A stretch of DNA of 58,785 nucleotides. Source: Candidatus Zymogenaceae bacterium. GTDB lineage: Bacteria; Desulfobacterota; Zymogenia; Zymogenales; Zymogenaceae. Every line of letters starts with the position of its first letter. The first letter of the stretch is position 1. The position numbers and the translations under genes are program-made. The notes under the pieces are model-generated. The model was given only the letters and a program-made list of their open reading frames with translations. It searched no databases and was not told where the DNA came from. Shown piece by piece: positions 7,820 through 16,669 of this stretch. The DNA lies in NCBI GenBank assembly GCA_016931225.1, contig JAFGFE010000007.1, positions 1 to 58,785 of the forward strand. The letters are read 5' to 3'.

Positions 7820-9418
7820 TTATATTCCCGCCCGCCCGTCACCCAGAAGGACGCGGGCGATAATGCGCTTCACTCCGTCCCGAAGGGATTCGGATGTGTC
7901 GATCCTGACGGTGTGCGGCCGCTCACCCTCGTTCGGCGCCTGGACGAAGGTCTTCTGCCGCCTGAACACCTCCACGGTGGCGTCGGATGCGTTTTTCGAC
8001 CACATCCGCCCCTCGATACGCTTCTCCACCAGGTCGTCCGTGCACACGGCGTGGACGATGAGAAACCGCGCCCCCAGGTCTTCGGTCATGCACCGGACCC
8101 GCTCCCGTTCGTCTTGTTTCAGGTACGCCCCGTCCAGGATAACGGATTGTTTTTTAAGCAGGCGCTCCTCGGTTCTCACCAGCATCTCCCGATACGTCTC
8201 CTCGTGCATGCGGGGTGTATAGATGCCCTGGTTGAAATCGCTGTACTGGTGGGACGAGGGATCGATACCGGCGATCTCTTTTCTGACCTCGTCGGTGGAT
8301 ATCACATCCCACCCCAGTTCCTCTGCCACAGCCCGTGCCAATGCGCTTTTACCCGTCCCGGAAAGACCGGTCATCACGATCACGAAGGGCATGCGGGGCC
8401 AGACGGCGTAATGATGTGCCAGGGAAAAGTAGGCGGCGGCGTCTTGTTTTGCCCTTTCTCTCTCTTCGGTCGGCTCATCGGTATCCGCCCAGATGAAGCT
8501 TTCCACCTTACCCCGAACATAGGCGGTATAACAGGTATAAAAGGGGAGGAGGCGCGGGAGTTCATCGTCGCCCGAGCGGTTCCGGTATTCCGAGACAAAC
8601 AGGCTCGAGAGGGACGGGTGGAGATGAAAATCAAGGTCCATCGCCAGAAAGGCCATGTCTTCGGCCACGTCCTTCATGCGGAAACGCTCATTGAACTCGA
8701 TACAGTCATAAATATGTATCGATTCACCATCAATGCAGATGTTTCGCGAATGGAGGTCCCCGTGGCCCTCCCGGATGAAGCCGCCGTCCACCCTTCTTTC
8801 GAACGCGTCCCGGTTTTCATTAAAAAAGGCGTCGGTGTATTCCCGAATATCCTCGAATTGCTCGCGGGTAACGGTTTTCCCTATGAACGCTTCTGTTTGG
8901 GTGAAGTTTTCGTCGGTGTTTTCCCGTATGGAGTCAATGCTCCCGTATTCATCCACGCTCTTTCCTGTGAGCGCGGTCCGATAAAACGGATCCAGGATGC
9001 CGGCGATGCGCCGTATATGATCCGGTGTCACGAGATCGGCGTCCAGCATGACGTTCATCATGCCGCCGGCGGGAAGTCGTTTCATCTCGACCGCGTAATC
9101 GATAATCTCCCCCCCGCCGTTTATCTTGATATCCTCTCCCCGCTTCGTAACCGCGACCACGCCCCGATATATATCCGGGCAGAGCCGTCGGTTCAGACGC
9201 ACCTCTTCTTCGCAGTAGAACTTCCGTTTTGAAAGCGTCGAGAAATCAAGGAAACCGCGACTCACCGGCTTCTTCACCTTATAGGCCAGATCTCCCGCGA
9301 GAAAGACAAGAGAAATCGGCGTCTGCACCGACTCCACGCCCGGAGGTGAGTGGGGATAGGCCCCGGGATCGGAGAGACCCGAAAGAAGCATGTGGATATG
9401 ACGATGTGTTGGATCCAT
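7820..9418 (-). CDS. Fused aminoglycoside-phosphotransferase-like and P-loop kinase protein
   Basis: A two-domain protein of 532 residues from the ATG at 9418; a further in-frame start at 9502 would add 28 Arg/Gly-rich residues. The N-terminal domain resembles the APH/choline-kinase fold (COG2187 type): AYKVKKPV (45-52), the catalytic-loop motif HGDLHSRN (219-226) and DCIEF (238-242). The C-terminal domain has a Walker A motif GLSGTGKS (351-358) and resembles gluconate-kinase-like or chloramphenicol-phosphotransferase-like P-loop kinases (COG0645). This fusion is known in many bacteria, but its substrates are not established. It follows a PfkB-family kinase on the same strand, possibly in one transcript. 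Confidence 0.85.
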   Translation of the reverse strand: MDPTHRHIHMLLSGLSDPGAYPHSPPGVESVQTPISLVFLAGDLAYKVKKPVSRGFLDFSTLSKRKFYCEEEVRLNRRLCPDIYRGVVAVTKRGEDIKINGGGEIIDYAVEMKRLPAGGMMNVMLDADLVTPDHIRRIAGILDPFYRTALTGKSVDEYGSIDSIRENTDENFTQTEAFIGKTVTREQFEDIREYTDAFFNENRDAFERRVDGGFIREGHGDLHSRNICIDGESIHIYDCIEFNERFRMKDVAEDMAFLAMDLDFHLHPSLSSLFVSEYRNRSGDDELPRLLPFYTCYTAYVRGKVESFIWADTDEPTEERERAKQDAAAYFSLAHHYAVWPRMPFVIVMTGLSGTGKSALARAVAEELGWDVISTDEVRKEIAGIDPSSHQYSDFNQGIYTPRMHEETYREMLVRTEERLLKKQSVILDGAYLKQDERERVRCMTEDLGARFLIVHAVCTDDLVEKRIEGRMWSKNASDATVEVFRRQKTFVQAPNEGERPHTVRIDTSESLRDGVKRIIARVLLGDGRAGI

Positions 9419-9594
9419 GGGTGTGTACGAATCCCCCCTGTTCGGTGCGTATCCGGAAGGCGGCCGCACGATGCCCACCCGGCGCCTCCCGGTCCGATTC
9501 ATCCAGCCGGTATGGGGCCTCTCGGCTCGCTTTCCGTGTGTTGATATTATATCCCGTGTTTGCGTCTGTGAGAAGGGGGGAGGTTTTTTTTGTG

Positions 9595-10614
9595 TCAGTC
9601 TTTCAGAAACGGGGCGATTTCGTCGACGAGGCTCCTCTCGACCCGGGCGCCGGGGCTGGCAACCACCTGGGCGGCGATATACGAGGCGATTTTCCCCGCC
9701 TTCTCCATCTCGATGCCCCGGGCGAGGGAAAAGAGTATTCCGGCGGCATAGGCGTCTCCGGCGCCGTTCGTGTTATCCACCGACGTCTTGTAGGCGTCGA
9801 AGACCCAGTAGTCGTCATCGGCCTTGACGAGACTTCCCTTCTCTCCCAGCTTGACAACGGCGACCTCGCACATATCATAAATATCGTGCAGGGCCTCCAG
9901 ATCATGTTTTCCGGTAAATGCGTGGGCCTCCATTTCGTTGACGAATACAATATCGGCGTAACGCTTCACGATATCCGTAATCGATTCGAGATTTCTCCCC
10001 ACAAGGGCCGGATCGGCGAGGTCTATCGATACCTTCGTTGAGTTCTCTATCGCGATCTCCATCGCATGAATACAGGTGTCCTTCAGGGCCGGGTCTTCGA
10101 GCTGGTACCCCTCGATGTGCAGGATGCGGCTTCTCTTTATGTCTTCCTCGAAGACATGATCGCGACGAAACGACAGCGCCGCCCCCAGGTGCGTGGCGAA
10201 GGTCCGCTCCGAATCGGGTGTGATGAACGTGATTGCGTGGCCGGTGGTTTTTGTGTCATCCCGAGACAGGCGCGACACCACCCCGTGCTCCACGGTCTTC
10301 TGCTCGTAGATGCCGCCGTGCTCGTCGTTTCCCACGGTCCCCAGCATGACGGCCGTACCGCCCAGGGCGCATATCCCCGCCAGCGTGTTGGCGCTGCTGC
10401 CGCCGGGGGCGGTTTTGACAGAATAGGAGCGCATCATCTCGAGGATTTTTTTGCTCTGCTCCTCGTCGATCAGGTGCATCTCCCCCTTTTTCAGGTCTAT
10501 CTCCGCCAGCACCCCGTCGTGTACCTCGAAGATGAAATCCAACAGCGGGCTGCCGATGCCCGCCACGTCAAAGGTCTTCGCCGATTCGGCGGTGCTGCTG
10601 TTTGCTGTGCTCAT
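9595..10614 (-). CDS. PfkB-family carbohydrate/nucleoside kinase (adenosine-kinase-like)
   Basis: A ribokinase-fold kinase of 339 residues from the ATG at 10614. It has the N-terminal GIGSPLLDF block, the substrate-side GGSSANTLAG glycine motif, a lid region, and the C-terminal PfkB signature DNTNGAGDAYAAG with the catalytic Asp of GAGD. The pattern, including TVGNDEHG and DTKTTGHAITFITPDSERT, is most like the bacterial adenosine kinase-like subgroup, which phosphorylates a nucleoside or sugar with ATP. Ribokinase or fructokinase activity cannot be excluded. It lies 66 bases downstream of the HDAC-like gene and probably belongs to the same operon. Confidence 0.85.
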   Translation of the reverse strand: MSTANSSTAESAKTFDVAGIGSPLLDFIFEVHDGVLAEIDLKKGEMHLIDEEQSKKILEMMRSYSVKTAPGGSSANTLAGICALGGTAVMLGTVGNDEHGGIYEQKTVEHGVVSRLSRDDTKTTGHAITFITPDSERTFATHLGAALSFRRDHVFEEDIKRSRILHIEGYQLEDPALKDTCIHAMEIAIENSTKVSIDLADPALVGRNLESITDIVKRYADIVFVNEMEAHAFTGKHDLEALHDIYDMCEVAVVKLGEKGSLVKADDDYWVFDAYKTSVDNTNGAGDAYAAGILFSLARGIEMEKAGKIASYIAAQVVASPGARVERSLVDEIAPFLKD

Positions 10615-10680
10615 GGTGCTCACATATGCGTTCCCGAAGACGGAAGGCAAGACCCTTTCATCCGCCCGGGCGTATCGCTC

Positions 10681-11859
10681 TCAGTAAAACAGTTCGTCGA
10701 AGAATCCCCTCTTCACCTTGATCTTGTGCATGGGGAAAATCGTTCTTCTAATGTCCCTGACGCTGTTCTGGGCCGCGGTCATCACCTCCTGCTTTCGCCA
10801 TTCCCCCATGCGATAGGGATCGTCCAGGAGGCCGGAAAGCTGAAAGCCCTCGACCTGGGCCTTTTTTAGAAAATCCTCGGGCAGCTCGTCGGGCAGGTCG
10901 ATGTCGTTCAGAAGCGCCCACACCAGCGTCCAGAGCCGGGCGGTGTTGAACTCGTTATAACCGCCGCCCCCCAGGCAGAGCCATCGCGGCGCCTTTTCGC
11001 GCATTTTTCTGACGGCGTGGAGGAATCCCTCGCTGGTCAGGTTCATGTTCGCCAAAGGATCGGTGTGCATCATATCGCAGGCCACGAGGCTGACCAGCAC
11101 GTCCGGGTTGTACTTGTCGATCAGGGGCTCGAATACCTGGTCGAAGGCCCAGATGAATGTGGCGTCGTCCGTGCCGTACCTGAGCGGTATGTTGACGGAA
11201 AAGCCCTTTCCCTTGTCCTCTCCGATTTCTTCGGCAAATCCGGTGCCGGGAAACAGAGACCTGCCGCTTTCGTGAAATGAAAGGGTCATGACCTTATTCG
11301 TGTCGTAAAAGGCGGCCTGGACCCCGTCTCCGTGATGGGCGTCGATGTCCACGTACATGACCTTGAGTTTCTTTGACAGAAAATACTCGATGGCCACCAC
11401 GACGTCGTTGATGAAGCAAAAACCGGAAGCCTTGTCTTTCATGGCATGGTGCATGCCGCCGGCCATGTTGAACGCCCGCTTGACCTTTCTTTCGCCGACG
11501 AGCCGGGCGGCGGTCATGGTGCAGCCCAGCACCGTCAGTGAAAAATCATACAGGCCCGGAAATACCGGGTTGTCTCCGGGTCCCATTCCGTATGGTGTAT
11601 AGCGCTCCTTGAAAACTCCGTTGTTGGCCTCCCTGAGGACGGCTAGATACTCGTCGGTATGAAACGCTCTCGCCTCTTCCTCGTCGGCTTGGGTGGGCGC
11701 CTCGTACACGGCGTTTTCCAGGGCATCAAGCTTGAAGGCCTTGATCAAATCCAGGGCGTAGCTGACCCGCTCCCACTTGATGGGATGACCGGGGCCGTAG
11801 TTGAACCGATGGAAGCCGTCGGGGAGAATGAGGGCCGTTTTTATTTTTTTCTTTGCGAT
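10681..11859 (-). CDS. Histone-deacetylase-family amidohydrolase with apparent AUC start
   Basis: A zinc-dependent deacetylase of the AcuC/HDAC family. The core motifs are present: DIDAHHGDGV (His-His pair and metal ligands), SFHESGRSLFPGTG, and the downstream GGGGY block. The first ATG/GTG/TTG in frame is the TTG at 11748, but coding clearly continues upstream. The 37 codons back to 11859 include the family's N-terminal block YGPGHPIKWERV. Just before them stands GGGAGG, five bases ahead of an ATC codon, and no canonical start lies between. I therefore place the start at this ATC (392 residues), either a rare AUC start or a base change from ATG. It lies downstream of amrB and upstream of the PfkB kinase. 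Confidence 0.85.
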   Translation of the reverse strand: MAKKKIKTALILPDGFHRFNYGPGHPIKWERVSYALDLIKAFKLDALENAVYEAPTQADEEEARAFHTDEYLAVLREANNGVFKERYTPYGMGPGDNPVFPGLYDFSLTVLGCTMTAARLVGERKVKRAFNMAGGMHHAMKDKASGFCFINDVVVAIEYFLSKKLKVMYVDIDAHHGDGVQAAFYDTNKVMTLSFHESGRSLFPGTGFAEEIGEDKGKGFSVNIPLRYGTDDATFIWAFDQVFEPLIDKYNPDVLVSLVACDMMHTDPLANMNLTSEGFLHAVRKMREKAPRWLCLGGGGYNEFNTARLWTLVWALLNDIDLPDELPEDFLKKAQVEGFQLSGLLDDPYRMGEWRKQEVMTAAQNSVRDIRRTIFPMHKIKVKRGFFDELFY

Positions 11860-11930
11860 GGGAACCTCCCTATAATGCCCCGTGTGATCTTTTGTATCGG
11901 GGTTTTTTCTACGCCGTACGCAAACGGAAT

Positions 11931-13169
11931 TTATTCCCGACGTGTAAACTTCATACCCGCAAAGGTCACCGTGGAGTTATATTCATCCATGCTCGTCAGG
12001 TCGTAGTTGAGCAGCACCCCCCTGGCCTTTTCCAGCACCCTGAGCATCACATACAGTGCCGAAAAACCGCAGATGCGCCGGGCGTCGTCATCGGATGCGA
12101 TGTGGTCCAGGAACCGTTCGCCGTCCCCCGCTTCGAGAATCTCTATCATCATACGATCCCTTTTCTGTATGACCTCAAGGTCCTCGGGGGACAGCGGCTT
12201 GTCGTCTCCATACTTGACGCCCACGTGGGCAAAATCCACCGATGCGATCAACACAACCCGGCCGTTGAAATCCGTTATCGCACCCCTCAACGCGTCGATA
12301 AAGCGATCGATCCTCTCCCGGACCTCGGGAAATTGATCCGACGACAGCACCTGGTGGGGGAAAGACGCCAGTATCGGGGCGATGAAAAACCGCCGATCCT
12401 TCAATACGTATTTCAAAAACACCGTCTGAAATTCAATGGTATGCTCGGTGCGGTGCAGCGCCTCCCCGTCGAACAGCGCATCATCGTATCTCTTGTTCAG
12501 ATCACTCATGAACTCCTGATGGGTTTCGACCGTTCCCAGGGGCGTAATAAAATCCTTGGAGGTGCCGGCGAAGAAACGCTCAAGTCCCTCATGCCCGATG
12601 CCGAGAATCACGTAGAGGTCCGCCGGTTCGTCCTCCACAAGTGCGCCGTAGGCATGAGCGAAGCTGGGGCCGCCGGCGTTGATGCTGATGTGGGGGGCGA
12701 CGATTGCGACCGTCTCGTCCGCATTCTTTTTCAAAGACTCCAGATCCACCGCCGCCCGGGAAAAGTACCCGTCGAATTCACGGACAAGCTCCTTCGGGTC
12801 TTCGCTGTATCCGCTGCCGGCATGAACCGGGTGCCTCACGCGAGAGGCATAGAATTCCTCATCCACGGTGCGCTTGTGCCGAAGAAACCGCTCGCTCAAA
12901 AGAAAGTGGTGCTCGTCCAGCTCCTCTGCGATAAAGCGGATATTCTCCGCGGGAACGTCTCCTCCGTACTGCTCCAAGAGCTTGGCTCTGATATCCTCAA
13001 TGGTATTCGTGCCGGTAAAATGCTGGATGACCGCCAGGGCGTCCCGGGGCAGGGCGATAATCTCTCTGGCGTAGAGATGAGGATCCCTGAGGGCAACGCC
13101 GGGCTGGCCGGAGAGATCCACGGCGAACATATCGACGCTTCTGATTTTCGGGTATTCGTATTTTGACAT
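11931..13169 (-). CDS. amrB: AmmeMemoRadiSam system protein B (MEMO1 family) with N-terminal extension
   Basis: MEMO1-family protein, structurally related to extradiol dioxygenases, whose bacterial role is unsettled. The Memo domain occupies about residues 110-412, with APHISINAGGPS (158-169), VLIASVDFAHVG and a CGFSALYVMLRVLE-type block. About 100 residues precede it, including a helical PqqD-like winged-helix-type stretch (about 25-98). The start at 13169 is preceded by AGGA; an ATG two codons upstream (13175) is possible. The usual radical-SAM (AmrS) and AMMECR1 (AmrA) partners are not in the window. It heads a minus-strand series with the HDAC-like protein and two kinases, under a good promoter at 13235-13263. 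Confidence 0.85.
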   Translation of the reverse strand: MSKYEYPKIRSVDMFAVDLSGQPGVALRDPHLYAREIIALPRDALAVIQHFTGTNTIEDIRAKLLEQYGGDVPAENIRFIAEELDEHHFLLSERFLRHKRTVDEEFYASRVRHPVHAGSGYSEDPKELVREFDGYFSRAAVDLESLKKNADETVAIVAPHISINAGGPSFAHAYGALVEDEPADLYVILGIGHEGLERFFAGTSKDFITPLGTVETHQEFMSDLNKRYDDALFDGEALHRTEHTIEFQTVFLKYVLKDRRFFIAPILASFPHQVLSSDQFPEVRERIDRFIDALRGAITDFNGRVVLIASVDFAHVGVKYGDDKPLSPEDLEVIQKRDRMMIEILEAGDGERFLDHIASDDDARRICGFSALYVMLRVLEKARGVLLNYDLTSMDEYNSTVTFAGMKFTRRE

Positions 13170-13234
13170 GCCCATCCTGGACACACCGGGGAAACGCTCC
13201 CGGCGGTATAATATAGTAAAACCGCTAACGTATC

Positions 13235-13263
13235 TATGTATCACACGAATCTGAGAGGGTCAA
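13235..13263 (-). promoter_or_regulatory. Sigma70-type promoter for amrB
   Basis: Minus strand TTGACC (13263-13258), 17-base spacer, TACATA (13240-13235). It gives a leader of about 60 bases and is divergent from the beta-CASP gene promoter. Confidence 0.5.
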
Positions 13264-13299
13264 GGCGAAAAGAGGGGACGGAAATACCTGTGGTTGTTC

Positions 13300-13328
13300 T
13301 TGCGCGGGAGTTTGTGCTCTGCTATGAT
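13300..13328 (+). promoter_or_regulatory. Sigma70-type promoter for the beta-CASP nuclease gene
   Basis: TTGCGC (13300-13305), 17-base spacer, TATGAT (13323-13328), about 40 bases ahead of the GTG start at 13371. This promoter argues against earlier in-frame starts. Confidence 0.5.
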
Positions 13329-13370
13329 GGTCTTTCAAACAAAAACGACTCACAAAAGGGAGATGTACCA

Positions 13371-14978
13371 GTGCGTATCACGTTTCTCGGAGGCGCCAGA
13401 ACCGTCACCGGCTCGTCGTTTCTCATCAGCACCAATCATGGGAACCTCATGGTCGATTGCGGGATGTTCCAGGGAAGACGGGACCTCGTACGGCGTAATT
13501 ACCTCGAGGCCATGTACGACCCCCGGGAGGTCGACGCCGTTGTCTTGACCCACGCCCATATCGACCACAGCGGCCTGATCCCGAAACTGGTTCGGGAGGG
13601 ATTTCGGGGATCGATCTGGGCCACCAAGGCCACGGCCGATCTCTGCGAGCTGATGCTTCTGGATTCCGCCCATATCCAGGAGATGGAATCGGATTGGATG
13701 ACCAAGAAGAACCTCAGAATGGGGGAAGAACCGGTTGCTCCCGTCTACACGGTCCAGGATGCGAAACGATGTCTGGGGTCGTTCTCCCGGGTCTACTATG
13801 ACGAGGAATTCGAGCCGATTCCCGGATTCCGGGTGATCTTTCGGGACGCCGGGCACATCATCGGATCGGCCATTGTGGAGATGTGGGTGACCGAGGAAGA
13901 GACCGAGAAAAAGCTCGTCTTCTCCGGAGACCTGGGGGTGGTCGACCAGCCCATCATCAAAGACCCCAGCGTGGTCACGAGCGCCGACTATCTCTTCATT
14001 GAATCCACCTACGGCAACCGACTGCACCGAACCAAGGATGAAAGCAGGGACGAATTCAAGGAGGCGATCCTGGAAACCACCGTCCGGGGCGGGAAGGTCG
14101 TCATTCCATCCTTCGCGGTGGGCCGCACCCAGGAGATGCTTTACTACCTGGGGGAATTCGCCAGGGAAGGGGTGCTCCCGGACATCCCGATCTACGTCGA
14201 CAGCCCCATGGCCACCTCGGCGACGCAGATCGTCAAGGAAAATCCCCAGTGCTTCGACGATGAAACCCATGCCCTCCTCACCGCCGGGGAAACGCCGCTT
14301 ACGCCGCCGAACCTCATCTTTACCCGGAGCACCGAGGAGTCCATCGCCATCAACAGGAAACCGGGCCCCGCCATTGTCATCTCCGCCAGCGGCATGTGCA
14401 CCGCGGGGCGCATCAAGCATCACCTGCGCCATAACCTGTGGCGGCCGGAGGCGTCGGTGATCTTCGTGGGCTACCAGGCCGAGGGGACCCTGGGGCGATT
14501 GATCGTCGGCGGCGCGGAGAGGGTGCGCATCCTCGGTGAAGACGTCCAGGTAAACGCGAAGATACACACCATCGGAGGATTTTCCGCCCATGCGGACAGA
14601 GACGGGCTGATCTCCTGGGCGTCCTACTTTCGGGGAAGCGCCCCCCATTGCTTTGTGATTCACGGGGAAGAGCGGGCATCGTTAGCGTTTCGAGACGCAT
14701 TGGAGAGCGAGCTCAATTTCACGGCCCTTGTGCCCCGGTGGGGGGAGAGCGTCTCGATCGCCCCCGACGGGAAGGTGGAGTCTCTCTCCGTCACCGAGCC
14801 GGGAGAGCGGATCGCCCTGGAGGGAAGCAGGACGGAAAAGGACCTCTTCTTCATCCGGGACCGCATCGATCGGCTGCTGGAGGAGGGGGCATACACAGAC
14901 AAGACCGCCTTCTACGAGCGGGTCCGCCAGATCAAGAAGCTCGTTCAGGACCTGGAGGGCTTTTCCGGGGTAGAATAA
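13371..14978 (+). CDS. Beta-CASP metallo-beta-lactamase RNase/exonuclease family protein
   Basis: An MBL-fold hydrolase with a beta-CASP insert, the architecture of CPSF/RNase J-like RNA-processing nucleases. I chose GTG at 13371 because GGGAGA lies 8 bases upstream and the fold begins at once (RITFLGGARTVTGSS); 535 residues. Metal motifs: HAHIDH (61-66), DAGHIIGSA, and the late HTIGGFSAHADRDGL block. The beta-CASP motifs A-C appear as FIESTYGNRLH, SASGMCTAGRIKHH and the final His of the HADRD/FVIHGE region. It belongs to the YSH1/COG1236 group common in bacteria and archaea. The substrate is inferred from family to be RNA. It converges on rdgB. Confidence 0.9.
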   Translation: MRITFLGGARTVTGSSFLISTNHGNLMVDCGMFQGRRDLVRRNYLEAMYDPREVDAVVLTHAHIDHSGLIPKLVREGFRGSIWATKATADLCELMLLDSAHIQEMESDWMTKKNLRMGEEPVAPVYTVQDAKRCLGSFSRVYYDEEFEPIPGFRVIFRDAGHIIGSAIVEMWVTEEETEKKLVFSGDLGVVDQPIIKDPSVVTSADYLFIESTYGNRLHRTKDESRDEFKEAILETTVRGGKVVIPSFAVGRTQEMLYYLGEFAREGVLPDIPIYVDSPMATSATQIVKENPQCFDDETHALLTAGETPLTPPNLIFTRSTEESIAINRKPGPAIVISASGMCTAGRIKHHLRHNLWRPEASVIFVGYQAEGTLGRLIVGGAERVRILGEDVQVNAKIHTIGGFSAHADRDGLISWASYFRGSAPHCFVIHGEERASLAFRDALESELNFTALVPRWGESVSIAPDGKVESLSVTEPGERIALEGSRTEKDLFFIRDRIDRLLEEGAYTDKTAFYERVRQIKKLVQDLEGFSGVE

Positions 14979-15017
14979 CCGGGATGTCCCGTCACATCGC
15001 CCAGGACAGGGGGTATC

Positions 15018-15638
15018 TCACGTATTGTCGATGAATGTCACAAGCCTGGCGGCACACGCCTCAATGGCCCTGCGGCGATGGCTGATCCGGTTCTTCTGTT
15101 CATCCGTCATCTGGCCGTAGGTCTTGTTTAGGGGGAGATAAAAGAAGAGCGGGTCGTACCCGAAGCCGTTCGTCCCCAGCGGCGCGGCGGCGACGTATCC
15201 GTGACACTCACCTACGACCACCTCCTCTTTACCTTCCGGAGAGACGATCGCGACGGCCGCCCGGAAGGAGGCCCTCCTTTCGGCCTCGGGGACGTCCTTC
15301 ATCATCTGAAGGAGCTTTTCGTTATTGGCGCGGTCATCCGCAGACACGCCCGCGAACCGGGCGGAGTAGATGCCCGGGGCGCCGCCCAGCGCGTCGACGA
15401 CGATGCCGGAGTCGTCGGCGACGGAGATTTTGCCCGTATGTGCCGCCGCGGCCCTCGCCTTTATCAGGGCGTTCTCCGAAAAGGTCGCCCCGTCTTCAGG
15501 CACGTCGGGAAAGCCGGGAAAGTGAGACAGGTCGAGGAGGGTGATCCGGTCCGAAAGCCCCATCTGATCGAATATATCGGCGAAATCCCGGACCTTGCCC
15601 CTGTTTTTCGTGGCAAGCACCACCTCAATCTTCGACAA
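15018..15638 (-). CDS. rdgB: XTP/dITP diphosphohydrolase (non-canonical purine NTPase)
   Basis: HAM1/RdgB-family pyrophosphatase that removes dITP, XTP and ITP from the nucleotide pool. The start is TTG at 15638, preceded by GGGGGGA, giving 206 residues that begin [15 protein letters not shown]; the ATKNxGK motif is the family N-terminus. Further motifs: [23 protein letters not shown] and the C-terminal SHRRRAI. A farther in-frame ATG at 15767 would only add rph sequence read out of frame. The start lies inside the end of rph (14-base overlap), so the two are translationally coupled, a common pairing. Confidence 0.92.
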   Translation of the reverse strand: MSKIEVVLATKNRGKVRDFADIFDQMGLSDRITLLDLSHFPGFPDVPEDGATFSENALIKARAAAAHTGKISVADDSGIVVDALGGAPGIYSARFAGVSADDRANNEKLLQMMKDVPEAERRASFRAAVAIVSPEGKEEVVVGECHGYVAAAPLGTNGFGYDPLFFYLPLNKTYGQMTDEQKNRISHRRRAIEACAARLVTFIDNT

Positions 15639-16416
15639 TGATCCCCCCCAGCGCCTCCCGCTGCTTTTCGATGAGATTCTTGATGCCGGTCTCGGCGATG
15701 GAAAGCATCTCGTCAAAGGTCTTTCTATCGAACGGCGTCTCCTCGGCGGTACCCTGTACCTCCACAAAGAGGCCGGATCCCGTCATGACGAAGTTCATGT
15801 CCACCTCAGCCGATGAATCCTCTCCGTAATCGAGATCGAGGAGGATGCGACCGTTCACCACGCCGGCGCTGACGGCCGCCACGTAGTCTTTCAGGGGAAA
15901 CCTGGAGATGATTCGCTCTTTCTTGAGGGTCATCAGGGCGTCGGCAAGGGCGACGAATCCGCCGGTGATGGCCGCCGTGCGGGTCCCGCCGTCGGCGCTG
16001 ATCACATCGCAATCGACCCAGATGGTTCGCTCCCCCAGGGCCTTCATGTCCACCACAGCCCTGAGCGCCCGGCCGATGAGCCGCTGTATCTCCATGGTCC
16101 TGCCCCCGGCCCGCCCCTGGGTCACCTCCCGGGTCATTCGGCTGTCGGTGGAGCGGGGCAGCATCCCGTATTCGGCGGTCACCCATCCCTCACCGCTTCC
16201 CTTCAAAAACGGCGGCACTCGCTCCTCCACCGAAGCGGTGGTAATAACCCGGGTCTTGCCCATCTCGATCAGGGCGCTCCCCTCGGCGTGGGGGATGTAG
16301 TTTCTCTGGATGACAATGGGCCTGATGACGTGGGGCTGACGACCGTCGGCCCGCACACCCGTTCCGGAGGGGGCGGCGGGGCCGTGGGAATCGACTTTCA
16401 GAAACTTGTATTTCAC
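15625..16416 (-). CDS. rph: Ribonuclease PH
   Basis: A phosphorolytic 3'-5' exoribonuclease that trims tRNA 3' ends. The family pattern is complete: [50 protein letters not shown] (active-site region), the basic R-x-M-x-R block and [18 protein letters not shown]. The GTG at 16416 gives 263 residues, with about 20 residues before the point where most family members start. A GTG at 16356 matches that usual start (VRADGR) but has a poorer ribosome site. A promoter at 16446-16475 serves either start. It is followed by overlapping rdgB. Confidence 0.95.
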   Translation of the reverse strand: MKYKFLKVDSHGPAAPSGTGVRADGRQPHVIRPIVIQRNYIPHAEGSALIEMGKTRVITTASVEERVPPFLKGSGEGWVTAEYGMLPRSTDSRMTREVTQGRAGGRTMEIQRLIGRALRAVVDMKALGERTIWVDCDVISADGGTRTAAITGGFVALADALMTLKKERIISRFPLKDYVAAVSAGVVNGRILLDLDYGEDSSAEVDMNFVMTGSGLFVEVQGTAEETPFDRKTFDEMLSIAETGIKNLIEKQREALGGIIVED

Positions 16417-16445
16417 GATTCAATCCGTTCCGTCGATAAATATGT

Positions 16446-16475
16446 ATGATAAAAAAGATCGTGAAGCGTTGTCAA
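16446..16475 (-). promoter_or_regulatory. Sigma70-type promoter for rph-rdgB
   Basis: Minus strand TTGACA (16475-16470), 18-base spacer, TATCAT (16451-16446). The predicted start of transcription is about 23 bases before the GTG at 16416. Confidence 0.65.
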
Positions 16476-16540
16476 GGGTGAAAATCGGGGAATCCCGCTT
16501 TTTTTCCATCCCCCGCACCAATCCGTGGAATCGATGGATG

Positions 16541-16570
16541 AAAAAACGGGGGACGGACACGGTCCCCCGT
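16541..16570 (-). terminator. Rho-independent terminator of the peptide ABC operon
   Basis: Nine-base arms acgggggac (16546-16554) and gtcccccgt (16562-16570) with a 7-base loop, followed on the minus strand by six T. It is placed about 100 bases after the last gene of the importer operon. Confidence 0.75.
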
Positions 16571-16669
16571 TCATACACGGACCGGTGATCGAAGAACGAT
16601 CGATTCCTGTTATCGAAACGGGACGCGGCCGCCCCGGGTGGATGGATTCCCCGGCGTTGTAAGGTTGCC

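Noticed and set aside
7817-9232. A 471-codon plus-strand frame opposite the kinase fusion
   Set aside because: The minus-strand product has P-loop and HGDLH motifs; the antisense frame has none and no ribosome site.
13236-13370. Upstream ATG start for the beta-CASP protein
   Set aside because: The 45 extra residues overlap the divergent promoter region and lack family similarity, while GTG 13371 has a good ribosome site and begins the fold.
13350-14663. A 437-codon minus-strand frame opposite the beta-CASP gene
   Set aside because: It is a shadow of a gene with all metal-binding motifs; the Gly/Asp/His-rich product is typical antisense read-through.
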